From Roseovarius lutimaris (GTDB lineage: Bacteria; Pseudomonadota; Alphaproteobacteria; Rhodobacterales; Rhodobacteraceae), in the NCBI RefSeq assembly GCF_900115165.1, contig NZ_FOVP01000010.1, positions 1 to 64,000 of the forward strand: a stretch of DNA of 64,000 nucleotides, read 5' to 3'. Numbering within the stretch: the first letter of the stretch is position 1; every line of letters begins with the position of its first letter. The position numbers and the translations under genes were made by a program. Below, piece by piece: positions 30,606-40,179 of the stretch. A model generated the notes under the pieces. The model saw nothing but the letters and a program-made list of their open reading frames with translations, made no database searches and had not been told where the DNA came from.

Positions 30606-31733
30606 ATGCGCGCGGAAACCCAGAACATTGTGTCCGAGATCGAAAAGTCGCTGGAGCTGTTGCGCCAGCGGATGGGCTGGGAAACCGTCCAGCACCGGCT
30701 TGAGGAATTCAATGCGCGGGTCGAGGACCCGACGCTTTGGGATGATCCGGCCAAGGCGCAAAAGCTGATGCGCGAGCGTCAGGCGCTTGTCGATGCTCTG
30801 GCGACCCATGACGAGATAAGCCAGGAACTGGCCGATAACACCGGGTTGATCGAACTTGGCGAGATGGAAGATGACGCCGAAGTCATCAGCGAGGCCGAAT
30901 CGGCGCTCAAGGTACTGGCCAGGCGCGCCGCCGCCAAAGAGCTTGAGGCGCTGCTTGATGGCGAGGCGGATGCCAATGACACCTTTCTTGAGATCAACGC
31001 CGGGGCCGGGGGCACCGAGTCGTGTGACTGGGCCTCGATGCTGGCGCGGATGTATGTGCGGTGGGCCGAAAAGCGCGGCTATACGGTCGAGCTTCAATCC
31101 GAAAGTGCCGGCGACGAGGCGGGCATCAAATCGGCCGCCTACAAGATCAGCGGGCATAATGCCTATGGCTGGCTGAAATCGGAATCGGGCGTGCATCGCC
31201 TCGTGCGGATTTCGCCGTTTGATTCGGCGGCCAAGCGGCATACGTCATTCTGCTCGGTCTGGGTTTATCCGGTGGTTGACGACAATATCGAGATCGAGGT
31301 GAACCCGGCCGATATCCGGATTGACACCTATCGCAGTTCGGGCGCGGGCGGTCAGCACGTGAACACCACCGACTCGGCGGTGCGGATCACCCACCATCCC
31401 ACCGGCATCGTGGTGACCAGTTCGGAAAAATCCCAGCACCAGAACCGCGATATCGCGATGAAAGCCCTGAAATCGCGGCTTTATCAGATGGAGCTTGACC
31501 GTCGCAATGCCGCCATCAACGCCGCCCATGACGCCAAGGGCGATGCCGGTTGGGGCAGCCAGATCCGGTCTTACGTGCTTCAGCCCTACCAGATGGTCAA
31601 GGATCTGCGCACCAACGTCGAAACCTCTGACACCAAGGGCGTGCTGGATGGCGATCTCGATCAGTTCATGGCCGCAACGCTTGCGATGGATGTCAGCGGC
31701 AAATCGCGTGCCGAGGCGCAGGGCGAGGGCTAG
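30606..31733 (+). CDS. prfB: Peptide chain release factor 2
   Basis: 375 residues. The stop-recognition tripeptide S-P-F is in R-I-S-P-F-D-S-A-A, and the peptidyl-hydrolysis motif is G-G-Q in S-G-A-G-G-Q-H-V-N. It recognises UGA and UAA. The frame is continuous from the ATG, so the programmed +1 frameshift found in E. coli prfB is absent. It lies 97 bp after the PBP. Confidence 0.97.
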   Translation: MRAETQNIVSEIEKSLELLRQRMGWETVQHRLEEFNARVEDPTLWDDPAKAQKLMRERQALVDALATHDEISQELADNTGLIELGEMEDDAEVISEAESALKVLARRAAAKELEALLDGEADANDTFLEINAGAGGTESCDWASMLARMYVRWAEKRGYTVELQSESAGDEAGIKSAAYKISGHNAYGWLKSESGVHRLVRISPFDSAAKRHTSFCSVWVYPVVDDNIEIEVNPADIRIDTYRSSGAGGQHVNTTDSAVRITHHPTGIVVTSSEKSQHQNRDIAMKALKSRLYQMELDRRNAAINAAHDAKGDAGWGSQIRSYVLQPYQMVKDLRTNVETSDTKGVLDGDLDQFMAATLAMDVSGKSRAEAQGEG

Positions 31734-31936
31734 GGTTTTCCCGCAAAGGGTGTGTCGTGATGCGTCAAGGCACCGGCGCCGGACGCATTCTTTTGCCCCC
31801 TCGCCAAATCACGCGGTTGCACGTGGCGCGTGGCTATGGTCTGGCTGTGGGCATAGATATGAAAATTCCATGGGTTTTGGCGCTTTGGTGCTTCCAACCG
31901 GCGCGTTGAACGACTAGATAAAACCAGTGATATTGC

Positions 31937-31958
31937 CGGGGGCGTCAACCTGCCCCCG
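31937..31958 (+). promoter_or_regulatory. Hairpin in the tatA leader
   Basis: CGGGGGC / GCCCCCG, a perfect 7-bp stem with an 8-nt loop, 18 bp before the tatA start. No T-run follows, so it is not a normal terminator; it may shape the leader or stabilise the mRNA end. Confidence 0.35.
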
Positions 31959-31976
31959 CGACAGGGAGAGATAGAC

Positions 31977-32201
31977 ATGCTGAACAATATTGGCCTTCCC
32001 GGCCTTCTTTTGATCGCCGTTGTGGTGCTGGTGCTTTTCGGGCGCGGCAAGATTTCGTCGCTGATGGGCGAAGTGGGCAAGGGCATCACCTCGTTCAAAA
32101 AGGGCGTCTCCGAGGGCACCAAAGAGCTTGAAGACGACGACAAAGATTCGGTCGAAACCGCGCGCGACGTGACGCCGGCCGACAAAAAAGACAAGGTCTG
32201 A
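31977..32201 (+). CDS. tatA: Twin-arginine translocase subunit TatA
   Basis: 74 residues. One N-terminal membrane helix (about 6-22), the F-G-R-G-K hinge, and an amphipathic helix ending in an acidic/basic tail are characteristic. It multimerises to form the Tat pore. First gene of tatABC; AGGGAGAG precedes the ATG. The substrate-binding protein at 17417-19081 is a predicted Tat client in this window. Confidence 0.95.
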   Translation: MLNNIGLPGLLLIAVVVLVLFGRGKISSLMGEVGKGITSFKKGVSEGTKELEDDDKDSVETARDVTPADKKDKV

Positions 32202-32208
32202 ACCCCAT

Positions 32209-32739
32209 ATGTTCGACCTGGGCTGGACCGAGCTGCTGCTGATAGGCATCGTGGCGTTGATCGTCGTGGGCCCGAAAGACCTGCCGGGCATGTTTCGTGC
32301 TGTCGGGAAGTTCATCGGCAAGGCCAAGGGCATGGCCCGCGAATTCAGCTCTGCCATGAATGATGCCGCCGAAGGCTCTGGGGTGGATGACATCAAGGAA
32401 ACGCTGCGCAAGGCGGCCAATCCGATGAAAAGCGCGATGGATGAGGTGAAAAAGACCACCGACAGCGTGACCCGCGATCTGAAAGACAGCGCCAAACCGG
32501 TGCTGAGCGAAGAGCGTCAGTCGCAGGCCGACAAAATCCGCGACAAAGCCGCCGAGATGGCCAGCAGCCGCCAGGCCGCCGAGGCAGAAGCGGAAACCGC
32601 AAAGCCCGAGGCCGCCAAGCCAAAGCCGAAAGCCAAACCCGCGCCCAAAACAAAGCCCAAGCCAAAGGCCGCACCCAAGGCCAAACCCGCGCCGAAAGCC
32701 AAAGCGAGCCAGAAACAGAATGCCGGGGATAAGGCATGA
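32209..32739 (+). CDS. tatB: Twin-arginine translocase subunit TatB
   Basis: 176 residues. It starts [12 protein letters not shown] with a membrane helix ending V-G-P-K-D-L-P, the TatB hallmark, followed by an amphipathic helix and coiled region. The last 50 residues are a low-complexity Ala/Lys/Pro tail (repeated A-K-P and P-K). TatB forms the substrate receptor with TatC. Its stop overlaps tatC by four bases. Confidence 0.95.
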   Translation: MFDLGWTELLLIGIVALIVVGPKDLPGMFRAVGKFIGKAKGMAREFSSAMNDAAEGSGVDDIKETLRKAANPMKSAMDEVKKTTDSVTRDLKDSAKPVLSEERQSQADKIRDKAAEMASSRQAAEAEAETAKPEAAKPKPKAKPAPKTKPKPKAAPKAKPAPKAKASQKQNAGDKA

Positions 32740-33653
32740 GCGCCAGCAATGATATCGAAGAGAGTTCGGCCCCGCTGATTGAACATCTGGCGGAGTTGCG
32801 CACGCGACTGATCCATTCGGTCGTGGCCTTCATCATCGGCATGGTGATCTGCTTTACCGTGGCGACGCCGATCTTCAATTTCCTGACCGCGCCGCTCTGT
32901 TCGGTTCTGGCCGAGCGCGGACAGGACTGCGACCTGATCTTCATCAGCCCGCAAGAGGGTTTTTTTGTTGCCATCAAGGTTTCGCTTCTGGGCGGGTTTA
33001 TTCTGGCGTTTCCCTATATCGCCAACCAGATGTGGCGGTTCGTGGCGCCGGGGCTTTATAAATCCGAGAAAGGCGCGTTTTTGCCGTTTCTGGTGGCCTC
33101 GCCCTTCATGTTCTTTCTTGGGGCGGCTTTTGCGTTTTATGTGGTCACACCGCTGGCCTATGACTTTTTCCTTGGCTTCCAACAATTTGGCGGCGAGGGC
33201 GAGGCGGTCGAAGGCGTCAAGGGCGCCGCGCCTCTTTCGGTTGTGTTTCAGGGCTCGGCCCAGGAATATCTTAACCTGACGATCAAATTCATCGTTGCCT
33301 TTGGCATGTGCTTTCAGCTTCCCGTTCTGCTGACGCTGATGGGCAAGGCCGGGCTGGTCAGTGCCGGCGGGCTGCGCAGCGTGCGCAAATATGCTGTGAT
33401 TGCGATCCTGGTGCTCGCCGCGCTTGTGACCCCGCCGGATGTTGTGACCCAGGTGATCCTGTTTGTTGTTGTCTACGGTCTTTACGAGATCTCGATCCAG
33501 CTTGTTGGACGTGTCGAACGCAAGCGCGAAGCCGAGTTGCGCGCGCAGGGCCTCTGGGTGGACGACGATGAGGACGAGGATGACGATTTTGACCTTGATG
33601 ATCCGCTGGCCGATGTGATCGCCGGGGATGAGGACGACAAAGGTAAAAGCTGA
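32736..33653 (+). CDS. tatC: Twin-arginine translocase subunit TatC
   Basis: 305 residues with six membrane helices. The N-terminal H-L-A-E-L-R-T-R signal-binding segment and the [17 protein letters not shown] block are diagnostic. It recognises twin-arginine signals. The acidic C-terminal tail ([10 protein letters not shown]) is longer than in E. coli TatC. Confidence 0.96.
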   Translation: MSASNDIEESSAPLIEHLAELRTRLIHSVVAFIIGMVICFTVATPIFNFLTAPLCSVLAERGQDCDLIFISPQEGFFVAIKVSLLGGFILAFPYIANQMWRFVAPGLYKSEKGAFLPFLVASPFMFFLGAAFAFYVVTPLAYDFFLGFQQFGGEGEAVEGVKGAAPLSVVFQGSAQEYLNLTIKFIVAFGMCFQLPVLLTLMGKAGLVSAGGLRSVRKYAVIAILVLAALVTPPDVVTQVILFVVVYGLYEISIQLVGRVERKREAELRAQGLWVDDDEDEDDDFDLDDPLADVIAGDEDDKGKS

Positions 33654-34493
33654 ATGACCACCGACCCGATGGAACGTATTGCCGCCGCGCTGGAACGTAT
33701 CAGCCCGGCGCCGATGGAGGCCCCCGATTTTGCGCGCGCCGACGCCTTTGTCTGGCATGTCAGCCCTGATCGTCTTGTGGCGGTGCCACGGGTCAACCGG
33801 GTCGAGATGCAGCTTCTGGTCGGGGTGGATCGTGCGCGCGACACATTGCTTGAGAACACGCTTCAGTTCGCCCGTGGCCTGCCGGCCAATAACGCGCTGC
33901 TGTGGGGCGCGCGCGGGATGGGCAAATCAAGCCTGGTGAAGGCGGTGCATGCGGCCGTGCTGGACGCGGGGCTTGACCTTAAGATCGTCGAGTTGCAGCG
34001 CGAGGATCTTCCATCGGTCAACCGTCTTCTGACGCTTCTGCGCGAGAGCGATCAGCGCTTTGTGCTGTTTTGCGATGACCTGTCGTTCAGCCATGACGAC
34101 CAGCATTACAAATCCCTCAAGGCGGTGCTGGACGGCGGGATCGAGGGGCGGCCGGAGAATGTGGTGTTTTACGCCACCTCGAACCGGCGCCACCTTATGC
34201 CGCGTGACATGATCGAAAATGAGCGCTCGTCTGGCATCAACCCCTCCGAGGCGGTCGAGGAAAAGGTGTCGCTGTCGGATCGCTTCGGGCTTTGGCTTGG
34301 GTTTCATGCCTGTGATCAGGACCAGTATCTGGCGATGATCCGGGGCTATTGCGATGCGCATGGGGTTGAGATCGACGACGCCAGCCTGCGCGCCGAGGCA
34401 ATCGAGTGGCAGGCAACACGCGGCGCGCGCTCGGGGCGGGTGGCCTGGCAGTATTTCACCGATCTGGCCGGACGGCGCGGCATTGCCGTTTAG
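33654..34493 (+). CDS. DUF815 AAA+-like ATPase
   Basis: 279 residues. Walker A G-A-R-G-M-G-K-S-S-L is near residue 87, Walker B V-L-F-C-D-D-L-S-F near 142, and a sensor-1 Y-A-T-S-N-R-R-H-L-M-P follows. The family is a compact AAA+ ATPase whose client is unknown. Its ATG abuts the tatC stop, so it is a tail member of the tat operon; no direct Tat role is known. Confidence 0.85.
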   Translation: MTTDPMERIAAALERISPAPMEAPDFARADAFVWHVSPDRLVAVPRVNRVEMQLLVGVDRARDTLLENTLQFARGLPANNALLWGARGMGKSSLVKAVHAAVLDAGLDLKIVELQREDLPSVNRLLTLLRESDQRFVLFCDDLSFSHDDQHYKSLKAVLDGGIEGRPENVVFYATSNRRHLMPRDMIENERSSGINPSEAVEEKVSLSDRFGLWLGFHACDQDQYLAMIRGYCDAHGVEIDDASLRAEAIEWQATRGARSGRVAWQYFTDLAGRRGIAV

Positions 34494-34519
34494 AGGCCTC
34501 TGCGGCTTAAACAAACAGG

Positions 34520-34535
34520 GCGGCCCTCGGGCCGC
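34520..34535 (+). terminator. GC hairpin after the DUF815 gene
   Basis: GCGGCCC-TC-GGGCCGC, a tight 7-bp stem, 26 bp past the stop. The TTTT lies some ten bases later, so termination would be weak. Confidence 0.4.
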
Positions 34536-34567
34536 GCAGGTCGTTTTGCGTTCGGGCCACGCAGGCC

Positions 34568-34614
34568 TTGGGGGCGTTGCCCCCAAACCCCCAGGATATT
34601 TTGAGCCAGAAGAA
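34568..34614. repeat. REP-like intergenic element
   Basis: A perfect 8-bp stem TTGGGGGC / GCCCCCAA with a GTT loop, followed by CCCCCAGGATATTTTGAGCC and AGAAGAA. From memory, elements of this form (a G-run/C-run hairpin, a C-run, then a TATTTT core and GAAGAA) are common between genes in Rhodobacterales. It lies between two convergent genes. Confidence 0.5.
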
Positions 34615-34634
34615 TATGCAGGTCGCTTGGCCTG

Positions 34635-34664
34635 AAAAAAGGGTGCCGGATGGGGCGCCCTTTT
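34635..34664. terminator. Bidirectional terminator between DUF815 gene and fba
   Basis: A 7-bp stem GGGTGCC / GGCGCCC (one G-T pair) flanked by six A residues upstream and TTTT downstream. It would work on both strands, which suits the convergent genes on each side. Confidence 0.7.
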
Positions 34665-34679
34665 GGGGTTGCGCAGGAC

Positions 34680-35573
34680 CTAGCCGCTGATCGAGGCCTG
34701 GTGGATGTCGTCGATAGCTGCGGCGAGGGCGGCGTTGAACTCGGCATCGCTTTGTTTGGCCGAGAGGCCTTCGGTAAGCGCGCGGCTGAAGCTTGCGATG
34801 ATGCCGGTGTTTTGCGCCAGGCGCGTGTTTGCCTCGTCGCGGCTATAACCGCCGGACAGCGCCACGACGCTTAGAACGCGCGGGTGCTTGACCAGAGGCG
34901 CGTAGAAGTTGGCGCTCTCGGGCAGGGTAAGTTTCAGCATCACCTGTTGATCATCGGGCAGGGCATCGAGATGTGTCAGCAATGCGCGCAGCAGCAGGGC
35001 TTCGGCCTCTGCCTTGTCTTTGATCGAGATCGTCACCTCGGGTTCGATGATCGGCATCAGGCCATGCCCGAGGATTTGTTTGGCGACCTCGAATTGCTGG
35101 GCGACGACGGCCTCGATCCCCGAAGGCGAGGCGGCATCAATCACCGAGCGCATCTTGGTGCCAAAGATTCCGGCGGTGCTTGCCCGTATCAGGAGGGCAT
35201 CAAGCTCGGGCATCGGTTTCATCAGCTTGACGCCGTCCTCCGCCTCGGCCAGCCCTTTGTCGACTTTGAGAAAGGGCACGACGCCGCGCTCTTGCCAGAG
35301 GAATTGCGCCGAGGGTTTGCCGCCGATTTCGCGGTCCATGGTCATCTCGAAAAGGATCGCCCCAAGCACCTTGTCGCCGTTGAATGCCGGGGCCTGGGCG
35401 ATGCGCGCGCGCATGGCGTGAACCAGATCGAACATCTCGGCCTCAGAGCCGTATTCGCTTTCCTCGATCCCGTAGAGGGCAAGCGCCTTGGGGGTCGAGC
35501 CGCCCGATTGGTCAAGGGCCGCGATAAAGCCCTGACCGCTGCGAATCTTGTCTGTCTGGCTGGTTTTCGTCAT
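34680..35573 (-). CDS. Class I fructose-bisphosphate aldolase
   Basis: 297 residues from ATG 35573; a GTG at 35600 would extend it but lacks a ribosome-binding site. It has the class I (Schiff-base) aldolase blocks A-A-L-D-Q-S-G-G-S-T-P-K near the N-terminus, F-L-K-V-D-K-G, P-I-I-E-P-E-V and L-K-L-T-L-P, the last carrying the probable catalytic Lys. It converts fructose-1,6-bisphosphate to two triose phosphates or the reverse. It follows pgk on the same strand. Confidence 0.92.
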   Translation of the reverse strand: MTKTSQTDKIRSGQGFIAALDQSGGSTPKALALYGIEESEYGSEAEMFDLVHAMRARIAQAPAFNGDKVLGAILFEMTMDREIGGKPSAQFLWQERGVVPFLKVDKGLAEAEDGVKLMKPMPELDALLIRASTAGIFGTKMRSVIDAASPSGIEAVVAQQFEVAKQILGHGLMPIIEPEVTISIKDKAEAEALLLRALLTHLDALPDDQQVMLKLTLPESANFYAPLVKHPRVLSVVALSGGYSRDEANTRLAQNTGIIASFSRALTEGLSAKQSDAEFNAALAAAIDDIHQASISG

Positions 35574-35668
35574 GTCCGGGGTCCCGCTTGATGATGTCAC
35601 ATTTGCTGGCGTTTCTAGGTGAGTGGTGGCTGGGGTGCAATGATGGTCGCGCTAACAGAAGGCGCGGC

Positions 35669-36853
35669 TCAGGCCTTGAGGGCGGCGACGCCGGGCAGGT
35701 CCTTGCCTTCCATCCATTCCAGGAAGGCGCCACCGGCGGTCGAGATATAGGTGAAATCATCCGCTGCACCGGCCTTGTTGAGGGCCGCAACCGTATCGCC
35801 GCCGCCTGCGACCGAGATCAGTTTGCCCTCGCGGCTCAGGCTTGCGGCGTGGCGCGCGGCGGCGTTGGTGGCGGCATCGAACGGCTCGATCTCAAAGGCG
35901 CCGAGGGGGCCGTTCCAGATCAGCGTCTTGGCATTGTCGAGCGCGGTGATGATGCGCGCCACGGCTTGCGGGCCCGCGTCAAGGATCATGGCACCTTGCG
36001 GGCAGGCATGGGCGCCGACCACCTCATGCGGCGCACCGGCGGCAAAGTCGCGTGCCACCACCACATCGGCAGGCAAGAGGATTTCACAGCCCGCCGCGCC
36101 GGCCTTGATCATGATCTCGCGGGCGGTGTCGGCCATGTCGTGTTCGCAAAGCGACTTGCCGACATTCAGCCCGATGGCCGCCAGGAAGGTATTGGCCATG
36201 CCGCCGCCGATCACGAGGCAATCGACCTTGCTTACCAGATTGCCGAGCAGGTCGAGTTTGGTCGAGACCTTGGCGCCGCCGACCACGGCCATGACCGGGC
36301 GCTTTGGGGTGCCAAGGGCGGCGTCAAGCGCCTGTAATTCGGCCTGCATCAACCGCCCGGCACAAGACGGCAGGTGGCGCGCAATCCCGGTGGTCGAGGC
36401 ATGGGCGCGGTGGGCGGCGGAAAACGCATCGTTGCAATAAACATCGCCGAGCTGCGCCAGGCGGGTGGCAAAGTCGGGATCATTGGTTTCTTCGCCGGGA
36501 TGAAAGCGGATGTTTTCCAGCAAGAGCACCTCGGAGGCGAGGGCTTCGTCGGTGAGGTTCTCGGCGCCTTCAAGGGTTTCGATCAGGCGTACCTTGCGCC
36601 CCAAAGCGGCCTCAAGCGCGGGCAGGGTGACGCGCAGCGACATATCGAGTACCACCTTGCCCTTGGGGCGACCGAAATGCGCCAGCAGGATCGGTTTGCC
36701 GCCCTTGGCGAGGATATCCTTGACGGTGGGCACGATCCGCTCGATCCGGGTTGCATCGCTCACATGGCCGTTTTCCACCGGCACGTTGATATCGACCCGC
36801 ACCAGCACGCGTTTGCCGCTCAGATCCATGTCATCAAGGGTTTTCCAGCTCAT
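35669..36853 (-). CDS. pgk: Phosphoglycerate kinase
   Basis: 394 residues. R-V-D-I-N-V-P (residues 22-28), [30 protein letters not shown] and the C-terminal G-G-G-D-T-V-A-A are the family signatures. It interconverts 1,3-bisphosphoglycerate and 3-phosphoglycerate with ATP formation. It lies 95 bp ahead of the aldolase on the same strand. Confidence 0.97.
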   Translation of the reverse strand: MSWKTLDDMDLSGKRVLVRVDINVPVENGHVSDATRIERIVPTVKDILAKGGKPILLAHFGRPKGKVVLDMSLRVTLPALEAALGRKVRLIETLEGAENLTDEALASEVLLLENIRFHPGEETNDPDFATRLAQLGDVYCNDAFSAAHRAHASTTGIARHLPSCAGRLMQAELQALDAALGTPKRPVMAVVGGAKVSTKLDLLGNLVSKVDCLVIGGGMANTFLAAIGLNVGKSLCEHDMADTAREIMIKAGAAGCEILLPADVVVARDFAAGAPHEVVGAHACPQGAMILDAGPQAVARIITALDNAKTLIWNGPLGAFEIEPFDAATNAAARHAASLSREGKLISVAGGGDTVAALNKAGAADDFTYISTAGGAFLEWMEGKDLPGVAALKA

Positions 36854-36981
36854 GGCACGAGGCTCCTTCGTTTCTTTGGGTCTCTATTGGCGCGCAGGCC
36901 CGCAGGCGTCAACCTCTGCGCTTGGCAATCGCGCCGGAAGCGCCTAGGTATTCGGGGAAAGTTATCTGCAAGGAGGGCCCG

Positions 36982-37488
36982 ATGGCCGAGATTAAAGACC
37001 CCGAGAACACCATTCTGATCGAACTCAAGGATGGCACCGTCGCGATCGAGCTTTTGACCGATATCGCCCCCGGTCATTGCGAGCGGATGAAAGAGCTGGC
37101 GCGTGGTGGCCACTATGACAATGTCGCCTTTCACCGGGTGATTGACGGCTTCATGGCCCAGACCGGCGATGTGCAGCATGCCAATATGGAAAAAGACTAT
37201 AACCCGCGCATGGCCGGCACCGGCGCAAGCGACCTGCCCAATCTCAAGGCTGAATTTGGCCGCATCCCGCATGATCGCGGCACCATTGGCGCGGCGCGCA
37301 GCCAGAACCCCGATAGCGCCAATTCGCAGTTTTTCATCAATTTCAAGGACAACAGTTTCCTGAACGGGCAGTATACGGTCTATGGCCGGGTGCTTTCGGG
37401 GATGGAGCATGTGGATAAGATCGCGCGCGGCGAGCCGCCTGCGAACCCGGACCGGATGATCAGCGTAAAGGTGGCCTCTGATGCGTAA
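36982..37488 (+). CDS. Cytoplasmic cyclophilin-type peptidyl-prolyl isomerase
   Basis: 168 residues from ATG 36982 with AGGAGG seven bases upstream (a longer frame starts at 36922). Cyclophilin blocks are F-H-R-V-I-D-G-F-M-A-Q-T-G-D, A-R-S-Q-N-P-D-S-A-N-S-Q-F-F-I and L-N-G-Q-Y-T-V-Y-G-R-V. There is no signal peptide. Its stop overlaps the start of a second cyclophilin. Confidence 0.94.
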   Translation: MAEIKDPENTILIELKDGTVAIELLTDIAPGHCERMKELARGGHYDNVAFHRVIDGFMAQTGDVQHANMEKDYNPRMAGTGASDLPNLKAEFGRIPHDRGTIGAARSQNPDSANSQFFINFKDNSFLNGQYTVYGRVLSGMEHVDKIARGEPPANPDRMISVKVASDA

Positions 37489-38026
37489 GCTGGCGTTCAT
37501 TCTGTCGCTGCTGGCCGGGCCTGCGTTTGCGTCCGGCTTGCAGATTGAGGTCGAAGGCGAGGCCAACGGCACCATTACCGTCGACCTGCGCGAGGATCTG
37601 GCCCCCGGCCATGTCGAACAAATCACCGCACTGGCGGCCGATGGCGCCTATGACGGGGTGGTGTTTCACCGCGTGATCGAGGGTTTCATGGCCCAGACCG
37701 GCGACGTGCAATTTGGCAAGATCGGCGGCGATATGTCCCGCGCGGGCACCGGTGCCAGCGACCGGCCCGACCTCAAGGCCGAATTCTCGAAAGAGCGGTT
37801 CCTGCGCGGCGTGGTCGGCATGGCGCGGGCACAGAACCCCGACAGTGCCAACAGCCAGTTTTTCATCATGTTCGCGCCGGGCGAGTTTCTGAACGGTCAG
37901 TACACCATCGTCGGTGAGGTCACCGACGGGATGGATGTGGTTGATGCGATCAAGCGCGGCAATGGTCCCAACGGGGCCGTTATCGGGCGCCCCGACGTGA
38001 TGAAAAAGGTCACCGTGATCGAATGA
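37481..38026 (+). CDS. Exported cyclophilin-type peptidyl-prolyl isomerase
   Basis: 181 residues. It has a signal peptide (about 1-18, M-R-K-L-A-F ... A-F-A) and then the same cyclophilin core as the upstream gene: F-H-R-V-I-E-G-F-M-A-Q-T-G-D, A-Q-N-P-D-S-A-N-S-Q-F-F-I. Coupling by eight overlapping bases suggests duplication followed by retargeting to the periplasm. Confidence 0.94.
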   Translation: MRKLAFILSLLAGPAFASGLQIEVEGEANGTITVDLREDLAPGHVEQITALAADGAYDGVVFHRVIEGFMAQTGDVQFGKIGGDMSRAGTGASDRPDLKAEFSKERFLRGVVGMARAQNPDSANSQFFIMFAPGEFLNGQYTIVGEVTDGMDVVDAIKRGNGPNGAVIGRPDVMKKVTVIE

Positions 38027-38030
38027 TCGC

Positions 38031-38837
38031 GTGACGCAGGCGACCGGATACGAGCCACTCAATACCCTCAAGCCTTTGGCCGAGGGGGTCTGGATTGTTG
38101 ATGGGCCTGCGATCAAGGTCTACGGGTTTCCGTTTTCCACCCGCGCCACGATTGTGCGGCTGGAAAACGGCGATCTGTTGGTGCATTCCCCGACGCAGAT
38201 GACCGAGGAGTTGCGCGCAGAGCTGGATGCGCTTGGCCGGGTCGCGCATCTGATTGCGCCGAACGCTGCGCATTACACACATCTCACCGACTGGCAGGCG
38301 GTCTATCCGCGCGCCAGAACCTGGGCCGCGCCCGGTGTGGTGGAGCGGGCGGCGAAAAAGGGTGTCACGCTTCGAATCGAACGGCGGCTAAAGCCGGATC
38401 GTGCCGAGGCGCCGTGGAAAGGCCAGCTTGAGCAATTGATCGTGGCGGGCAGCAAGACCCACCGCGAGGCCGTGTTTTTCCACAAGGCGAGCCGGACGCT
38501 TATCCTGACCGACCTGATCGTGAATATCGAGACCGCCAAATTACCCGCCCGGTTTCGCCCCTTTGCCTGGCTGAACGGGATTGATGATACCGATGGCAAA
38601 ACGCCGCCCTTCCTGCGCTGGAGCTTTCGCGACAAAGAGGCGATGGCCGATAGCGTCGAGGCGATGATCGGCTGGGCGCCCGAGCGGATCGTGCTGGCGC
38701 ATGGGCGGTGCTATATGCGCGACGGCGTGGGCGAGCTTGAGCGCGCCTTTCGCAAGCTTTTGCGGGTGCGCAAGTGGGATCGCATTCTTGGCGACGCCAA
38801 AAAGCGCAAGGCGCGTGATGAGGCCGGGCGCGGCTAA
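38031..38837 (+). CDS. DUF4336 protein (metallo-beta-lactamase-like)
   Basis: 268 residues, starting at GTG 38031 four bases after the exported cyclophilin. The family is related to the metallo-beta-lactamase fold but lacks the full H-x-H-x-D-H motif: the region I-A-P-N-A-A-H-Y-T-H-L has only part of it. Family blocks are V-W-I-V-D-G-P, G-F-P-F-S-T-R-A-T-I-V-R-L and L-V-H-S-P. Substrate unknown. It is the probable third gene of the cyclophilin operon. Confidence 0.82.
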   Translation: MTQATGYEPLNTLKPLAEGVWIVDGPAIKVYGFPFSTRATIVRLENGDLLVHSPTQMTEELRAELDALGRVAHLIAPNAAHYTHLTDWQAVYPRARTWAAPGVVERAAKKGVTLRIERRLKPDRAEAPWKGQLEQLIVAGSKTHREAVFFHKASRTLILTDLIVNIETAKLPARFRPFAWLNGIDDTDGKTPPFLRWSFRDKEAMADSVEAMIGWAPERIVLAHGRCYMRDGVGELERAFRKLLRVRKWDRILGDAKKRKARDEAGRG

Positions 38838-38928
38838 TCCCTGATCGCTCTGCGTCACATTCGCGTGGGTGGGGCTAGGCAGGTCAGGCGATCCTCGGCA
38901 TCATCTGTGCATTCAAGGGAGGATGCCG

Positions 38929-39894
38929 ATGACCCGTTTACTGTCGCTGCTGAGCACGCTTTTCCTGATCGCCGGGCTGGCCCATGCCGACCCCGGTTTC
39001 TGGCGCAATGAATGGCCTGATACGAATTTCAACAAGACCAGCGTCAACAACTGGGACGAAATCATGTCCGGTGGACCGCCCAAGGATGGCATCCCGGCGC
39101 TGAGCAAACCGGAATTCCGCAAGGTCAAATCCGAGCGGCGGATTTCCGGCACGGAGCCGGTGATCACGGTCGAGATCAACGGTGCCACCCCGCGCGCCTA
39201 TCCGCTGCGCTATCTGACATGGCACGAGATCGTCAACGACAGCATCGGCGGCATTCCGATTGCGGTCACCTTTTGCCCGCTGTGCAATTCCGGCATCACC
39301 TTTGACCGGCGCATTGCGCGTGGTACGCTGACCTTCGGGGTTTCGGGCAAGCTGCGCAATTCGGACATGGTGATGTTTGACCGCGAAACCCAGAGCTGGT
39401 GGCAGCAGGCGATCGGCGAGGCGATTGTCGGCGATCTGACCGGTACCAGGCTCAAGGCGTTGCCAAGCTGGATGGAAAGTTTTGCCCAGTTCAAATCGCG
39501 CAATCCGCAGGGCCTTGTGATGGACGAGCCCGATTATAATCGAAGCTATGGGCGCAATCCCTATGCCGGGTATGACAGCTCGTCGCGGCCGTTTCTCTAT
39601 ACCGGGGGAAACCCGCCACATGGCATCCCGCCGCTTGAACGGGTGGTGCGGGTCGGTGACCGGGCCTGGCCGCTGACGCGTATTCGCGCCGAGGGCGGTG
39701 TGCGCGAGGCGGGGGTTAACATCACCTGGGAAAAGGGCCAGGCCTCGGCGCTTGATCACGCGACCATCGCCAAGGGGCGCGATGTGGGCACGGTGCGGGT
39801 GCGCGACGGGCAGGGGCGCGATCTGGCGCATGACGTGATGTTCGCCTTTGCCTTTCACGCCTTTTGGCCCAAGGGCCGCTGGATGATCCGCTGA
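38929..39894 (+). CDS. Exported DUF3179 protein
   Basis: 321 residues from ATG 38929 with GGGAGG six bases upstream. A signal peptide (about 1-19, ending A-H-A) is followed by the DUF3179 domain, with T-F-C-P-L-C-N-S-G-I-T-F-D-R around residue 120, a possible metal or disulfide site, and V-S-G-K-L-R-N-S-D-M-V-M-F-D. The function of the family is unknown. Confidence 0.87.
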   Translation: MTRLLSLLSTLFLIAGLAHADPGFWRNEWPDTNFNKTSVNNWDEIMSGGPPKDGIPALSKPEFRKVKSERRISGTEPVITVEINGATPRAYPLRYLTWHEIVNDSIGGIPIAVTFCPLCNSGITFDRRIARGTLTFGVSGKLRNSDMVMFDRETQSWWQQAIGEAIVGDLTGTRLKALPSWMESFAQFKSRNPQGLVMDEPDYNRSYGRNPYAGYDSSSRPFLYTGGNPPHGIPPLERVVRVGDRAWPLTRIRAEGGVREAGVNITWEKGQASALDHATIAKGRDVGTVRVRDGQGRDLAHDVMFAFAFHAFWPKGRWMIR

Positions 39895-39962
39895 TCTCCT
39901 GACCACCCTATTTGAACGCTAAGCTTGACTTTGAGGCGCCGCACCCTCATATGCCAGTCAAC

Positions 39963-40023
39963 CGACATTTCCTGCCGCGTGAGCAGTGCCGCCAAAAATT
40001 GGCCGCCTAGTAATGAAATGTCG
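39963..40023 (+). promoter_or_regulatory. Long-range inverted repeat in the DEAD-box helicase leader
   Basis: CGACATTTC (39963-39971) and GAAATGTCG (40015-40023) are perfect 9-bp complements separated by 43 nt. They sit in the 285-bp gene-free stretch (39895-40179) before the helicase start. A folded 5' leader is possible; nothing else was recognised in the stretch. Confidence 0.35.
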
Positions 40024-40179
40024 CGGATTAATCCCAAAATCACGCGTGGGGTCAAACGTCTGCTGGGCAGCGGGGCAATCGGCCTTGGGCTTTGGTGCAG
40101 GCGCAACCACGATAGCGGGCGGCCATGGGGCCTGTCCGTCACGGTCTGCGGCATTTGCCCGGGCCCGAAAGGATATGAA

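Noticed and set aside
30606..30720. Programmed frameshift in prfB
   Set aside because: The frame is continuous from the ATG and no in-frame early UGA is present.
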